The notes: generated by a model from the letters alone, not told the origin. Shown: positions 1 to 6,925, counted from the first letter of the stretch. The stretch: 7,567 nucleotides of DNA from Magnetovibrio sp. (GCA_016763255.1 JAESUA010000100.1:1-7567); one strand, 5' to 3'. Made by a program: numbers and translations.

Positions 1-3000
1 GAGAGGGACCTGAAAACCCATCGATGGGCCGCACCGTCACCATGGTGCGCCCCGATCAAATCGTTCTGCTGGTGCAAAACGATGCGGGCTATCGCAATAT
101 TTTGAAATTGTTGTCGACCGCGTATCTGGAAAGCGATGATGTCGAAGACCCTCAGGTCACGCTGGATGACCTTGAAAAGTACTCAGACGGCCTGATCGCG
201 CTGACTGGCGGCATTCATGGATCGGTGGGCCGCCTGTTGGTCGATGGCCAAATTGAGCATGCCGAGGCGTGCCTGGAGCGCCTCACCAAGGTCTATCCCG
301 ACCGGCTGTACATCGAATTGCAACGCCACGGCCTCAAACAAGAAGCGCAAATCGAACCGCAGCTGATTGATTGGGCCTATGAAAAGGATTTGCCGTTGGT
401 CGCCACCAACGAAGCGTTCTATCCGCGTCGCGATATGTTCCAGTCCCATGACGCACTGATCTGTATCGCTGCGGGCGCCTATGTCAGCCAGGACGAACGC
501 CGTCGCTTGACGCCGGATCATTATTTTAAGTCGCCCGAAGAAATGAAGGTCCTGTTTGCCGATGTGCCCGAAGCGATCGCAAACACCCTGGTGATCGCCA
601 AGCGCTGTGCCTACAAAGTTGAACGGGTTGCACCAATTTTGCCGCCGTTTGATTGCGGTGAAGGCCGCAACGAAGAAGACGAGCTGCGCAAGCAATCCGT
701 CGATGGCCTGAAAATACGCCTGGAAAATCAGGTTTATCCCGAAGGGGCCACGGAATCCGAAAAACAAGACATCGCCAAGCCTTATCACGAACGCCTGGAA
801 TACGAGCTGGGCATCATCATCCAGATGGGCTTTCCTGGCTATTTCTTGATTGTTGCCGATTTTATCCATTGGGCCAAAAATAAAGACATTCCGGTGGGCC
901 CGGGCCGTGGTTCGGGTGCCGGTTCGGTGGTCGCGTGGGTTTTGACCATCACCGATTTGGACCCGCTGCGCTTTGGTTTGCTGTTCGAACGTTTCTTGAA
1001 CCCCGAACGTGTGTCGATGCCTGATTTCGACATCGATTTCTGTCAGGATCGCCGCGACGAAGTGATCAAGTACGTGCAGGATAAGTACGGCCGTGATCAC
1101 GTTGCCCAGATCATCACGTTCGGTAAGTTGCAGGCTCGCGCGGTGCTGCGTGACGTTGGCCGGGTGTTGGAATTGCCCTACGGCCAGGTCGATCGCATCT
1201 GTAAAATGGTGCCCAACGATCCGGGTAAGGCGCTGACCGTGCCCGAAGCGGTCGAAGCCGAACCCGAACTCAGACGTATGATCAAGCAAGAGCCCGAAGT
1301 CGCGCTGCTGATCGAAATCGCCAAGCCGTTGGAAGGCCTGTACCGCCACGCTTCGACCCACGCCGCCGGTGTGGTGATCGGCGATCGCCCGCTGGACAAA
1401 TTGGTGCCGCTGTACCGCGATCCGCGTTCCGACATGCCGGTGACCGGCTTTAACATGAAGTTTGTCGAGCAAGCGGGCTTGGTGAAATTTGACTTTTTGG
1501 GCCTGAAAACCCTGACCGTGCTGTCCATGGCGGTAAAGTTTGCCGCCGAAGGTGGCCACACCGTTGATCTGAGCACCATTCCGTTTGACGACAAAGCATC
1601 GTTCGAGCTGTTGCAGCGCGCCGAAACCCAAGGCGTGTTCCAGCTTGAATCTGCCGGCATGAAAGATCAGCTGCGTCAGATGCGGCCGACCACGTTCGAA
1701 GACATCATCGCTATCGTGGCGCTGTATCGTCCCGGTCCGATGGAGAACATTCCAAGCTATATTCGGCGTAAACACGGCGATGAAGAACCCGATTATCTGT
1801 ATCCGACGCTGGAACCGATCCTCAAAGAAACCTTCGGCATCATGATCTATCAGGAACAGGTCATGCAGATCGCCCAGGAACTGTCGGGCTTCTCGCTCGG
1901 CGGGGCGGATTTGTTGCGCCGGGCCATGGGTAAAAAAGATCAGGCGGAGATGGACAAGCAAAAGGCGATGTTCATCAAGGGGGCCGAAGGGCGTGGCGTT
2001 CCTACGGCCAAGGCCGAGGAGATTTTTCTTCAGGTTAATAAGTTCGCTGGCTATGGTTTCAACAAATCCCACGCCGCCGCATACGCCCTGGTGGCCTATC
2101 ACACCGCCTATATGAAGGCCAATTTCCCGTTTGAGTTCATGGCCGCGTCGATGACCTTGGATCTGGGCAATACCGACAAGCTCAACGCCTATCGCCAGGA
2201 ACTCGACCGCATGGGGGTGAAGTTTTTGTCGCCCGACATCAATGCGTCGGAAACCTATTTTAAGGTTGAACGCGACGCCGACAAAAAACCCGTGTCCATT
2301 CGTTATGCCCTGGCGGCGCTGAAAAACGTCGGTGAAGTGGCGATGGAAAGCATCATTTCTGAGCGCGAGAAAAATGGCCGCTTTAAGGACCTGGAAGACT
2401 TTGCCGGGCGTCTTGACACCCATCAGGTCAACAAGCGCCAAATGGAAAATATGGTGCGCTCGGGCACCTTCGATGCCATCAACCCCAACCGCCATCAGCT
2501 GCATATGGGGATTGAGGCGATCATGGGCGAAGCCTCGGCCCAGCAGTCGGAACGTGAAAGCAACCAGATCGGGATGTTTGGCGGCGAAGACCAGCCCAAG
2601 CAGATGATCCGTTTGCCCGATGTGGCCGAATGGCCGCCGATGGAACGCCTGCGTGAAGAATTCGACGCCATCGGCTTTTACCTTTCGGCTCACCCCTTGG
2701 ACAGCTACGGCAAAAGCCTGGGTCGTCTGGGTGTGGTGCCGTTTTCCGAGGTGATGGCCAAAGGCAAAGACAGTAACTATGCCCTGGCCGGTACGGTGGT
2801 CAGCAAAAAAGAACGCATCTCGCAAAAGGGCAATCGCTATGCTTTTGTGACCTTTTCCGATGCCTCGGGCTCTTATGAAGTCACCATGTTTTCGGAAACC
2901 CTGGCGGCGGCGGCGGAATTGTTGGTGCCGGGCACCGCAGTGCTGATCAAGGCCACAGCGCAATTTGAGGGCGAAACCGTGCGCATGACGGCGCAATCGG

Positions 3001-3254
3001 TAAAGGGGCTGGATAAAATGGCGGCGCTGACCTCGGCCGGGCTGCAAATCACGCTGAACGACGATAAACCCATCGCCGCGATCCAGGCGGCCTTAAATGA
3101 CGCCAAGCCGGGGCGGGGACTGATCAAAATATTGGTCCGCTCATCACGCTATGAGACCACCATCACTCTCAAAGCAAACCCCATTTCCGTGACCCCGGAA
3201 CTGCTGCACGCGGTCTATTCCATCGCCGGCATCGCCGAGGTTCAGGAAATTTAG
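1..3254 (+). CDS. dnaE: DNA polymerase III alpha subunit, 5'-truncated by window edge
   Basis: This is the catalytic alpha subunit of the replicative DNA polymerase III, which extends DNA in the cytoplasm as part of the holoenzyme. The frame is open from base 3 and ends at TAG 3252-3254. The in-frame ATG at 24 is internal, because residues before it belong to the protein and roughly 75-85 N-terminal residues, including the first PHP-domain motifs, lie outside the window. The polymerase core is intact: PDFDIDF at 1020-1040 holds two catalytic aspartates (1029-1031, 1035-1037), matching E. coli D401 and D403. GLVKFDFLGL holds the third (Asp at 1491-1493), matching D555. A QIGMF beta-clamp binding motif is at 2565-2579, and an OB-fold-like segment (ALAGTVVSKKERIS onward) starts near 2779. 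No frameshift is seen. GC in a sampled 60-base line (1201-1260) is about 63%. Identification is from well-known family motifs. Confidence 0.97.
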   Translation, partial: EGPENPSMGRTVTMVRPDQIVLLVQNDAGYRNILKLLSTAYLESDDVEDPQVTLDDLEKYSDGLIALTGGIHGSVGRLLVDGQIEHAEACLERLTKVYPDRLYIELQRHGLKQEAQIEPQLIDWAYEKDLPLVATNEAFYPRRDMFQSHDALICIAAGAYVSQDERRRLTPDHYFKSPEEMKVLFADVPEAIANTLVIAKRCAYKVERVAPILPPFDCGEGRNEEDELRKQSVDGLKIRLENQVYPEGATESEKQDIAKPYHERLEYELGIIIQMGFPGYFLIVADFIHWAKNKDIPVGPGRGSGAGSVVAWVLTITDLDPLRFGLLFERFLNPERVSMPDFDIDFCQDRRDEVIKYVQDKYGRDHVAQIITFGKLQARAVLRDVGRVLELPYGQVDRICKMVPNDPGKALTVPEAVEAEPELRRMIKQEPEVALLIEIAKPLEGLYRHASTHAAGVVIGDRPLDKLVPLYRDPRSDMPVTGFNMKFVEQAGLVKFDFLGLKTLTVLSMAVKFAAEGGHTVDLSTIPFDDKASFELLQRAETQGVFQLESAGMKDQLRQMRPTTFEDIIAIVALYRPGPMENIPSYIRRKHGDEEPDYLYPTLEPILKETFGIMIYQEQVMQIAQELSGFSLGGADLLRRAMGKKDQAEMDKQKAMFIKGAEGRGVPTAKAEEIFLQVNKFAGYGFNKSHAAAYALVAYHTAYMKANFPFEFMAASMTLDLGNTDKLNAYRQELDRMGVKFLSPDINASETYFKVERDADKKPVSIRYALAALKNVGEVAMESIISEREKNGRFKDLEDFAGRLDTHQVNKRQMENMVRSGTFDAINPNRHQLHMGIEAIMGEASAQQSERESNQIGMFGGEDQPKQMIRLPDVAEWPPMERLREEFDAIGFYLSAHPLDSYGKSLGRLGVVPFSEVMAKGKDSNYALAGTVVSKKERISQKGNRYAFVTFSDASGSYEVTMFSETLAAAAELLVPGTAVLIKATAQFEGETVRMTAQSVKGLDKMAALTSAGLQITLNDDKPIAAIQAALNDAKPGRGLIKILVRSSRYETTITLKANPISVTPELLHAVYSIAGIAEVQEI

Positions 3255-3259
3255 GGGGA

Positions 3260-3276
3260 GGACAGATTAATTGTCC
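3260..3276 (+). terminator. Weak stem-loop just after dnaE stop
   Basis: GGACA (3260-3264) pairs with TGTCC (3272-3276) across a 7-nt loop, starting 6 nt after the dnaE stop codon. The position fits a dnaE terminator. The stem is only 5 bp and no T-run follows, so it does not look like a standard intrinsic terminator. It could be an RNA 3'-end stabiliser or chance. Confidence 0.22.
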
Positions 3277-3596
3277 AATTCCACCACTTCTACATCTCGC
3301 GAGCTCTTCATTTTGTTGACACCGTTAAGGCAGTCAGACTTGTTTTCTCCGCCGTTGGCCATGTTGTTGCCATTCTCTGCAACGTAGCGCTAGCGCCAAT
3401 CGTCATCTCTTCCTTTGTAAACCTACCTGTCAGGCATTTTCAAATGTCTCCTGTGTAAATTTGGACGTATTCAGTTCATTGACGCGCAGACTGTGTCCCG
3501 TGTGAACGCAACAATCCCACCACAACACGATTGTTTAATGTACCCAGGGGCGCAACCTTAGTAAGTCATTATTCGGTGTTGAATGCACCGATAGGG

Positions 3597-3620
3597 TGTG
3601 CTACCACTTTTGTGGGCACA
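3597..3620 (+). other. Hairpin upstream of the peptide cassette
   Basis: TGTGC (3597-3601) pairs with GCACA (3616-3620), and CCAC (3604-3607) pairs with GTGG (3612-3615). The result is a 9-bp stem with a 2-nt bulge (TA) and a TTTT loop. A T-rich but interrupted stretch follows (about 3621-3658). It may be a terminator for upstream transcription, part of a 5' leader, or a protein-binding site. The sequence alone does not choose between these. Confidence 0.4.
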
Positions 3621-3689
3621 ATGTATGTTTAGTTGTTTGTGTTTTATATTTTCTTCTTAAGCGTGCTGAGGGGGCGTGAGGAAATTGTA

Positions 3690-3718
3690 TTGACAGCGGC
3701 ACATTTTAAATTTTTACA
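3690..3718 (+). promoter_or_regulatory. Candidate promoter of the peptide cassette
   Basis: TTGACA (3690-3695) is a perfect sigma-70-type -35 hexamer. With a 17-nt spacer the -10 would be TTTACA (3713-3718), matching TATAAT at only three positions. Transcription would start near 3725, leaving a leader of about 11 nt that still contains most of the ribosome binding site. The perfect -35 and AT-rich context support it. The poor -10 and very short leader argue against it. A promoter farther upstream, such as one using TATATT at 3645-3650, is possible but has no good -35. Confidence 0.3.
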
Positions 3719-3723
3719 TTTTG

Positions 3724-3730
3724 ACGGAGG
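3724..3730 (+). promoter_or_regulatory. Ribosome binding site that fixes the precursor start
   Basis: ACGGAGG is a strong Shine-Dalgarno sequence ending 5 nt before the ATG at 3736. It overlaps the codons that would follow an upstream in-frame TTG (3721), so it rules out that TTG and sets the start at 3736. Confidence 0.8.
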
Positions 3731-3735
3731 ATCCA

Positions 3736-3924
3736 ATGAGAATAGAGAAAGGTAAAGCTTCGAAACCCGAAGCAGATAAACTTATTCAAGAAATCAAACA
3801 TCTTGTGAAAGTTAAAGGTCTGGATGTGGACATCGTCTCACATAAAGGCGCTGATATCCAAGATCCTGTAATGGCCAGCGGTTGCGACAGCTGTACGGTT
3901 TGTCCGTGCATGATTTGCTGGTGA
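3736..3924 (+). CDS. Cys-rich RiPP precursor peptide (putative)
   Basis: A 62-residue peptide with a strong Shine-Dalgarno site. Residues 1-48 look like a leader: charged, lysine-rich, with a probable helix (about 12-27, PEADKLIQEIKHLVKV) and a short hydrophobic strand (LDVDIV, 29-34). Residues 49-62 are GCDSCTVCPCMICW, with Cys at 50, 53, 56, 58 and 61 and Trp as the last residue; there are no other cysteines. There is no signal peptide or membrane segment. Two radical SAM/SPASM enzymes follow directly, the classic setting for a substrate peptide. The likely fate is enzymatic cross-linking of the Cys-rich core, for example as thioethers; this is inferred. The ASG before Cys50 might be a leader cleavage site, but no protease is linked. 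Alternatives are a small metal-binding peptide or an uncleaved modified protein. I do not recognise a named family. A sampled line (3781-3840) is only about 37% GC. Confidence 0.82.
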   Translation: MRIEKGKASKPEADKLIQEIKHLVKVKGLDVDIVSHKGADIQDPVMASGCDSCTVCPCMICW

Positions 3925-3945
3925 TGGTCGTGCCTTTTTGATGTT

Positions 3946-3979
3946 GACGCCATTGCCTGTTTATTTGGGCAATGGCGTC
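3946..3979 (+). promoter_or_regulatory. Perfect 12-bp stem-loop between precursor and first enzyme
   Basis: GACGCCATTGCC (3946-3957) pairs perfectly with GGCAATGGCGTC (3968-3979) across a 10-nt loop, 21 nt after the precursor stop and 51 nt before the next start. No T-run follows, so a full intrinsic terminator is unlikely. It is better read as a partial terminator, or as an RNA end-stabiliser that raises precursor transcript over enzyme transcript, a common feature of RiPP operons. The repeat is seen directly; its function is inferred. Confidence 0.7.
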
Positions 3980-4017
3980 GATTTCCTAATGGTTCCACAG
4001 TGTGAGGCAAATGTTCT

Positions 4018-4022
4018 AAGGA
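4018..4022 (+). promoter_or_regulatory. Ribosome binding site that fixes the first enzyme's start
   Basis: AAGGA lies 8 nt before the ATG at 4031. The upstream in-frame starts TTG 3938 and ATG 3941 have no Shine-Dalgarno sequence, and translation from them would run through the 12-bp stem-loop. The start at 4031 is therefore preferred. Confidence 0.7.
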
Positions 4023-4030
4023 TCTTGTTT

Positions 4031-5536
4031 ATGGATAAAAAGCCGTTCGTGCGTGATCACCAATTTACTGCAATCAGGGGAGAGTTTGAATTTAAAGTCG
4101 ATGGCGACAGGGCTGTTATTTATCCTCTCGACTATATCAATCCTCATATTCATTTTATCACGCCGATTCAGGGTTTTGCCCTATCTCTGCTAGACGGTCA
4201 GACGCCTTTTTCGGAATTGGACGACCTGTTTAAAATTTTATTTCCTGATTGTGATGCCGATACTTTCTTGAATACGTTGCAAAGTATTGACGTTTTGATC
4301 CGCAGGCATGTCACCCAAACAGGGATAGGTGCCGAAGGGTTGATAGAAATTTCGGACACGCCAATTCGAAATGCCCGGAGTTATGATCCGAAGGAATTTG
4401 TAATTTCTCCCATGGATTACAAAACGGTTATGGGGGGGATTAAAACCAAGTATAGGCTACGCGCACCCATTAATATCTACACAGTGCTGACGCATCGCTG
4501 TCACACCGATTGCTTATATTGTTACGCAGACCGCAAGAAGGGGGCCGAGATGCCGCTTTCGCGTTGGCGCGAACTCATCAGTGAAGCGGCTGAGATGGGG
4601 GTGCGCCTCTGCTCCCCAGATAATGGTGATACCTTTGCGCGCAAGGATGGTGTTGATTTCCTGGAATGCCTTATCGAGCATAAGATGCATTTTCTGCTTT
4701 CGACCAAGGCACACCTAAACCATGAAAATGTTAAGCGTTTGATGGATGCCGGTTTCGCTAAAAAGATTAATGGTGTGATTAGCCGCCCCGTGCAGTTGAG
4801 TGTGGATGCCATCGATGAGGCGCTTTCCATGCAGCTCTTGAACGTGCGAAAGCCGCGGCTTAAAAAAACCGTCAAGACGTTCGAGCATTTTCTGTCTTTT
4901 GGCATCATGCCTGTCATTAAGTCGGTTATCACTGGCCTCAATTGTGATGAGCCAAAGAAAATTGTTGATTATTTCTACCAAATTGGCGCTAGAAAATTCA
5001 CCTTTGTCCGGTATACGCGCACATTTCACCGCCACAGTGATGATCTGTTCGTGACGCAACAAAACCACCATTCGTTGGTTACTCAGTTCAGCGAGATACG
5101 CTCCGCATATCCTGACATTGAATTGAACGAAAACCTTTCTATGGCGCCGTCACCGCTCCAAGAGCTTACCTCAGAAAGAAAGAAAGAAATTTGGGACAAT
5201 AGGATCGGTTGCGGGGGGGGCTGGCATGCCCTTGGCATCGGCCCTGATGGCAAAGCCTTTCTTTGCGAGCAAATGGCGTATGAGGAGCCTTATTTTGTTG
5301 GCGATGCGTCGCACCTGTCTATCCGGGATATTTGGGATGGCGATCCGATGTACGATTTCATTCATCCGCCGCGCGAGAAATTCAAAGGCGCAAGTTGTAG
5401 TGCTTGCCCCCAATTTGAAACGTGTATGTGGGAACAGGGACGTTGTTACCGCGACGCTTATTTTTCCTATGGGTCCATTTACACTCCACCGCCCATGTGC
5501 CCAACAAACACAAAATCCGGGTTGAGACTCGGATGA
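4031..5536 (+). CDS. Radical SAM/SPASM peptide maturase with N-terminal PqqD-like domain
   Basis: A 501-residue cytoplasmic enzyme expected to use S-adenosylmethionine and iron-sulfur clusters to modify the upstream peptide. Residues about 25-95 resemble PqqD-like RiPP recognition domains (FITPIQGFALSLLDGQTPFSELD region), which bind leader peptides. The radical SAM cluster motif is CHTDCLYC (Cys157, 161, 164). Where relatives have GGEP or GGDP, this has SPDNGD (195-200), an odd variant. The C-terminal SPASM region has Cys394 (in GCGGGW), Cys412, then Cys456-X2-Cys459-X5-Cys465-X6-Cys472 and Cys490, enough to ligate auxiliary clusters; the X6 spacing differs from the usual X3. It lies 106 bp after the precursor and 12 bp before the second maturase, so it is probably co-transcribed with both. 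G-runs of 7 (4432-4438) and 8 (5213-5220) lie in the gene but the frame is intact. The family call is firm; the substrate and reaction are inferred. Confidence 0.9.
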   Translation: MDKKPFVRDHQFTAIRGEFEFKVDGDRAVIYPLDYINPHIHFITPIQGFALSLLDGQTPFSELDDLFKILFPDCDADTFLNTLQSIDVLIRRHVTQTGIGAEGLIEISDTPIRNARSYDPKEFVISPMDYKTVMGGIKTKYRLRAPINIYTVLTHRCHTDCLYCYADRKKGAEMPLSRWRELISEAAEMGVRLCSPDNGDTFARKDGVDFLECLIEHKMHFLLSTKAHLNHENVKRLMDAGFAKKINGVISRPVQLSVDAIDEALSMQLLNVRKPRLKKTVKTFEHFLSFGIMPVIKSVITGLNCDEPKKIVDYFYQIGARKFTFVRYTRTFHRHSDDLFVTQQNHHSLVTQFSEIRSAYPDIELNENLSMAPSPLQELTSERKKEIWDNRIGCGGGWHALGIGPDGKAFLCEQMAYEEPYFVGDASHLSIRDIWDGDPMYDFIHPPREKFKGASCSACPQFETCMWEQGRCYRDAYFSYGSIYTPPPMCPTNTKSGLRLG

Positions 5537-5537
5537 T

Positions 5538-5546
5538 AGGGGGGAG
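5538..5546 (+). promoter_or_regulatory. G-rich ribosome binding site before a TTG start
   Basis: AGGGGGGAG ends 2 nt before TTG 5549. The best part of the match (AGGGGG) gives a more normal spacing of about 5 nt. No nearby ATG is in frame, and the protein immediately after the TTG (KPSYYNVILTKDG) looks like the usual start region of such maturases. TTG is therefore the likely start, possibly with modest efficiency. Confidence 0.6.
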
Positions 5547-5548
5547 CC

Positions 5549-6907
5549 TTGACTGAAGCCGCACAAAGCTGGAAGCCATCCTATTACAACGTCATTTTGA
5601 CGAAAGATGGTCAAGATCTGCTGTTCAATTCATTTACATCTCAAATGCTCACCATAAACGGCGAGCGCCGCGAAATTATTGAGGACTGTCTCCATTCGCT
5701 GAAACGTACGGGCCAGTATGATAACACGGAATTGCTTGAAGGGCTTGTAGCGCTTGGGTTTGTCGTTTCCCAAGACGTTGATGAATTCCACCGCGAACAT
5801 GAACGTTTTGGCGATATTCTATCGGGCCAAGAGAAATTGATGCTGACCATAGCTCCGACGATGGCCTGCAACATGCGATGCAGTTATTGTTTTCAGCGCG
5901 ACACGCCGAAAACCAAGATAATGTCCGAGGATATGCAGGACGGTATCATCGAATTCGTTAGACGCAAGGCTAAACACAGCAAACATCTTGTTGTTCAATG
6001 GTTTGGTGGCGAACCATTGATTGCTTATGACGCGATAGTCAGGATGAGCAAGGCATTCAAGGATATCTGCCAATCTCTTGATCTGGACTACCATGCCGAA
6101 ATGTTGACCAATGGCATGCATTTGACGCCTGATCGCGTCATGTCGCTTTCTTCCCTAGGTGTTCGCGCCATTCAGATTTCCCTTGATGGAGTGCCGGCGA
6201 CATATGCGATGCGGCGAGAGATGCCGTTACAACGCGCCGAAAATTTTTACAAATTTCTGATGGATCATATGCAAGCGATCGTGGATGCCACGGGAAGCGT
6301 CACCATCCGAATTAACGTCGATCGGGAAAATATCGACGAGGCGAAAAATGTGGTTGATATGTTCAAGCGCCACGGGATTATCGATCAGCGCTTGGATTTT
6401 CGTCTGGGTTTTCTCAATACCAGCCGCGGAATGGTGGACTGCATCCCCCACGACTGCTTTTCCAATTCAGAGTTTGCTCAAGAGGAGCATGAGTTCCGAA
6501 AATATCTGGACGAGCAGGGCTACATGGTTTTTGGGTTGCCGAAAAAAAGGGATTACCCTTGTTCGGCAGTGTTGCGCAATTCCTATACAATCGATCCGAA
6601 TGGCGGAATTGGGAAATGCGTACCCGCAACCGGAACAGATCAATCAATGTACGCATATATATATCCGGATGATATGGAAAGGACCCTGCAAGAGGTAGAC
6701 GCTGTTGACGTTCCTTATGGAAGCTTCGACCCTTACGGCAGCAATTCTTGTTCTAATTGCCGTCTCATGCCCGTGTGTCTTGGCTCTTGTCCCAAGTTGC
6801 ACGAGGGCAAACATGCCTTTAGTTGCAGTATGAAGGAGGGCTTGGAGAGGAAGATGGGATTTTACAACGATTTTCATACGCAGCGCCGGGTTTCGTACAA
6901 GGGGTAA
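5549..6907 (+). CDS. Second radical SAM/SPASM peptide maturase
   Basis: A 452-residue cytoplasmic radical SAM enzyme of the anaerobic-sulfatase-maturase/peptide-maturase type. Residues about 12-85 form an N-terminal module (YYNVILTKDGQDLLFNSFTS, then ELLEGLVALGFVV) seen in many peptide maturases; it may help bind the leader, but this is uncertain. The cluster motif is CNMRCSYC (Cys107, 111, 114). WFGGEPL (151-157) is the SAM-binding GGEP motif, and IQISLDG follows later in the barrel. The SPASM domain is canonical: Cys338, Cys357, then Cys401-X2-Cys404-X5-Cys410-X3-Cys414 and Cys426, consistent with two auxiliary [4Fe-4S] clusters. It starts at TTG, 12 bp after the first maturase, so the two are probably translated from one transcript. 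Being clearly different from the first enzyme, it probably does a separate step on the same peptide, but an acting partnership is also possible. A sampled line (6301-6360) is about 45% GC. Confidence 0.92.
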   Translation: MTEAAQSWKPSYYNVILTKDGQDLLFNSFTSQMLTINGERREIIEDCLHSLKRTGQYDNTELLEGLVALGFVVSQDVDEFHREHERFGDILSGQEKLMLTIAPTMACNMRCSYCFQRDTPKTKIMSEDMQDGIIEFVRRKAKHSKHLVVQWFGGEPLIAYDAIVRMSKAFKDICQSLDLDYHAEMLTNGMHLTPDRVMSLSSLGVRAIQISLDGVPATYAMRREMPLQRAENFYKFLMDHMQAIVDATGSVTIRINVDRENIDEAKNVVDMFKRHGIIDQRLDFRLGFLNTSRGMVDCIPHDCFSNSEFAQEEHEFRKYLDEQGYMVFGLPKKRDYPCSAVLRNSYTIDPNGGIGKCVPATGTDQSMYAYIYPDDMERTLQEVDAVDVPYGSFDPYGSNSCSNCRLMPVCLGSCPKLHEGKHAFSCSMKEGLERKMGFYNDFHTQRRVSYKG

Positions 6908-6925
6908 ACGGCTACTTTCCCCTTG
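6898..6925 (+). terminator. Inverted repeat spanning the cassette's last stop codon
   Basis: CAAGGGG (6898-6904) pairs perfectly with CCCCTTG (6919-6925) across a 14-nt loop that contains the TAA stop. The 7-bp GC-containing stem sits at the right place for an operon end, but no T-run follows. It is a weak terminator candidate; if it fails, cassette transcripts would read into rpsB. Confidence 0.3.

Larger units (their letters stand above)
3255..3735 (+). other. AT-rich non-coding region before the peptide cassette
   Basis: This 481-bp stretch separates dnaE from the precursor gene. I find no convincing gene: ATG frames are very short (for example the ATG at 3361 stops after 8 codons), and there is no tRNA-like fold. 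GC falls along it, from about 47% in 3361-3420 to about 30% in 3601-3660. It holds a 10-base palindrome GCGCTAGCGC (3387-3396), a good hairpin (3597-3620), a T-rich stretch (about 3621-3658) and a TTGACA box (3690-3695) before the precursor. It probably contains the promoter and leader of the cassette. A small non-coding RNA cannot be excluded. Confidence 0.6.

Noticed and set aside
183..3047. Very long minus-strand open frame (954 codons) opposite dnaE
   Set aside because: It lies wholly inside dnaE, its translation is low-complexity and resembles no family, and it follows from codon bias in a GC-rich gene.
3316..3345. TTGACA at 3316-3321 as a promoter
   Set aside because: No acceptable -10 hexamer lies at 16-18 nt, and it is about 400 nt from the precursor.
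3387..3396. Palindrome GCGCTAGCGC as an operator or attachment site
   Set aside because: A single 10-base palindrome without a second copy or a nearby promoter is too little to call.
3721..3735. TTG as an upstream start of the precursor
   Set aside because: The Shine-Dalgarno sequence (3724-3730) lies after it and is well placed for ATG 3736.
3938..4030. Longer N-terminus for the first maturase from TTG 3938 or ATG 3941
   Set aside because: No ribosome binding site precedes them, and the added 31 residues would be coded by the perfect stem-loop; ATG 4031 has AAGGA at good distance.
5171..5614. Minus-strand open frame of 147 codons across the end of the first maturase and start of the second
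   Set aside because: It overlaps two well-supported genes on the other strand and shows no recognisable domain.
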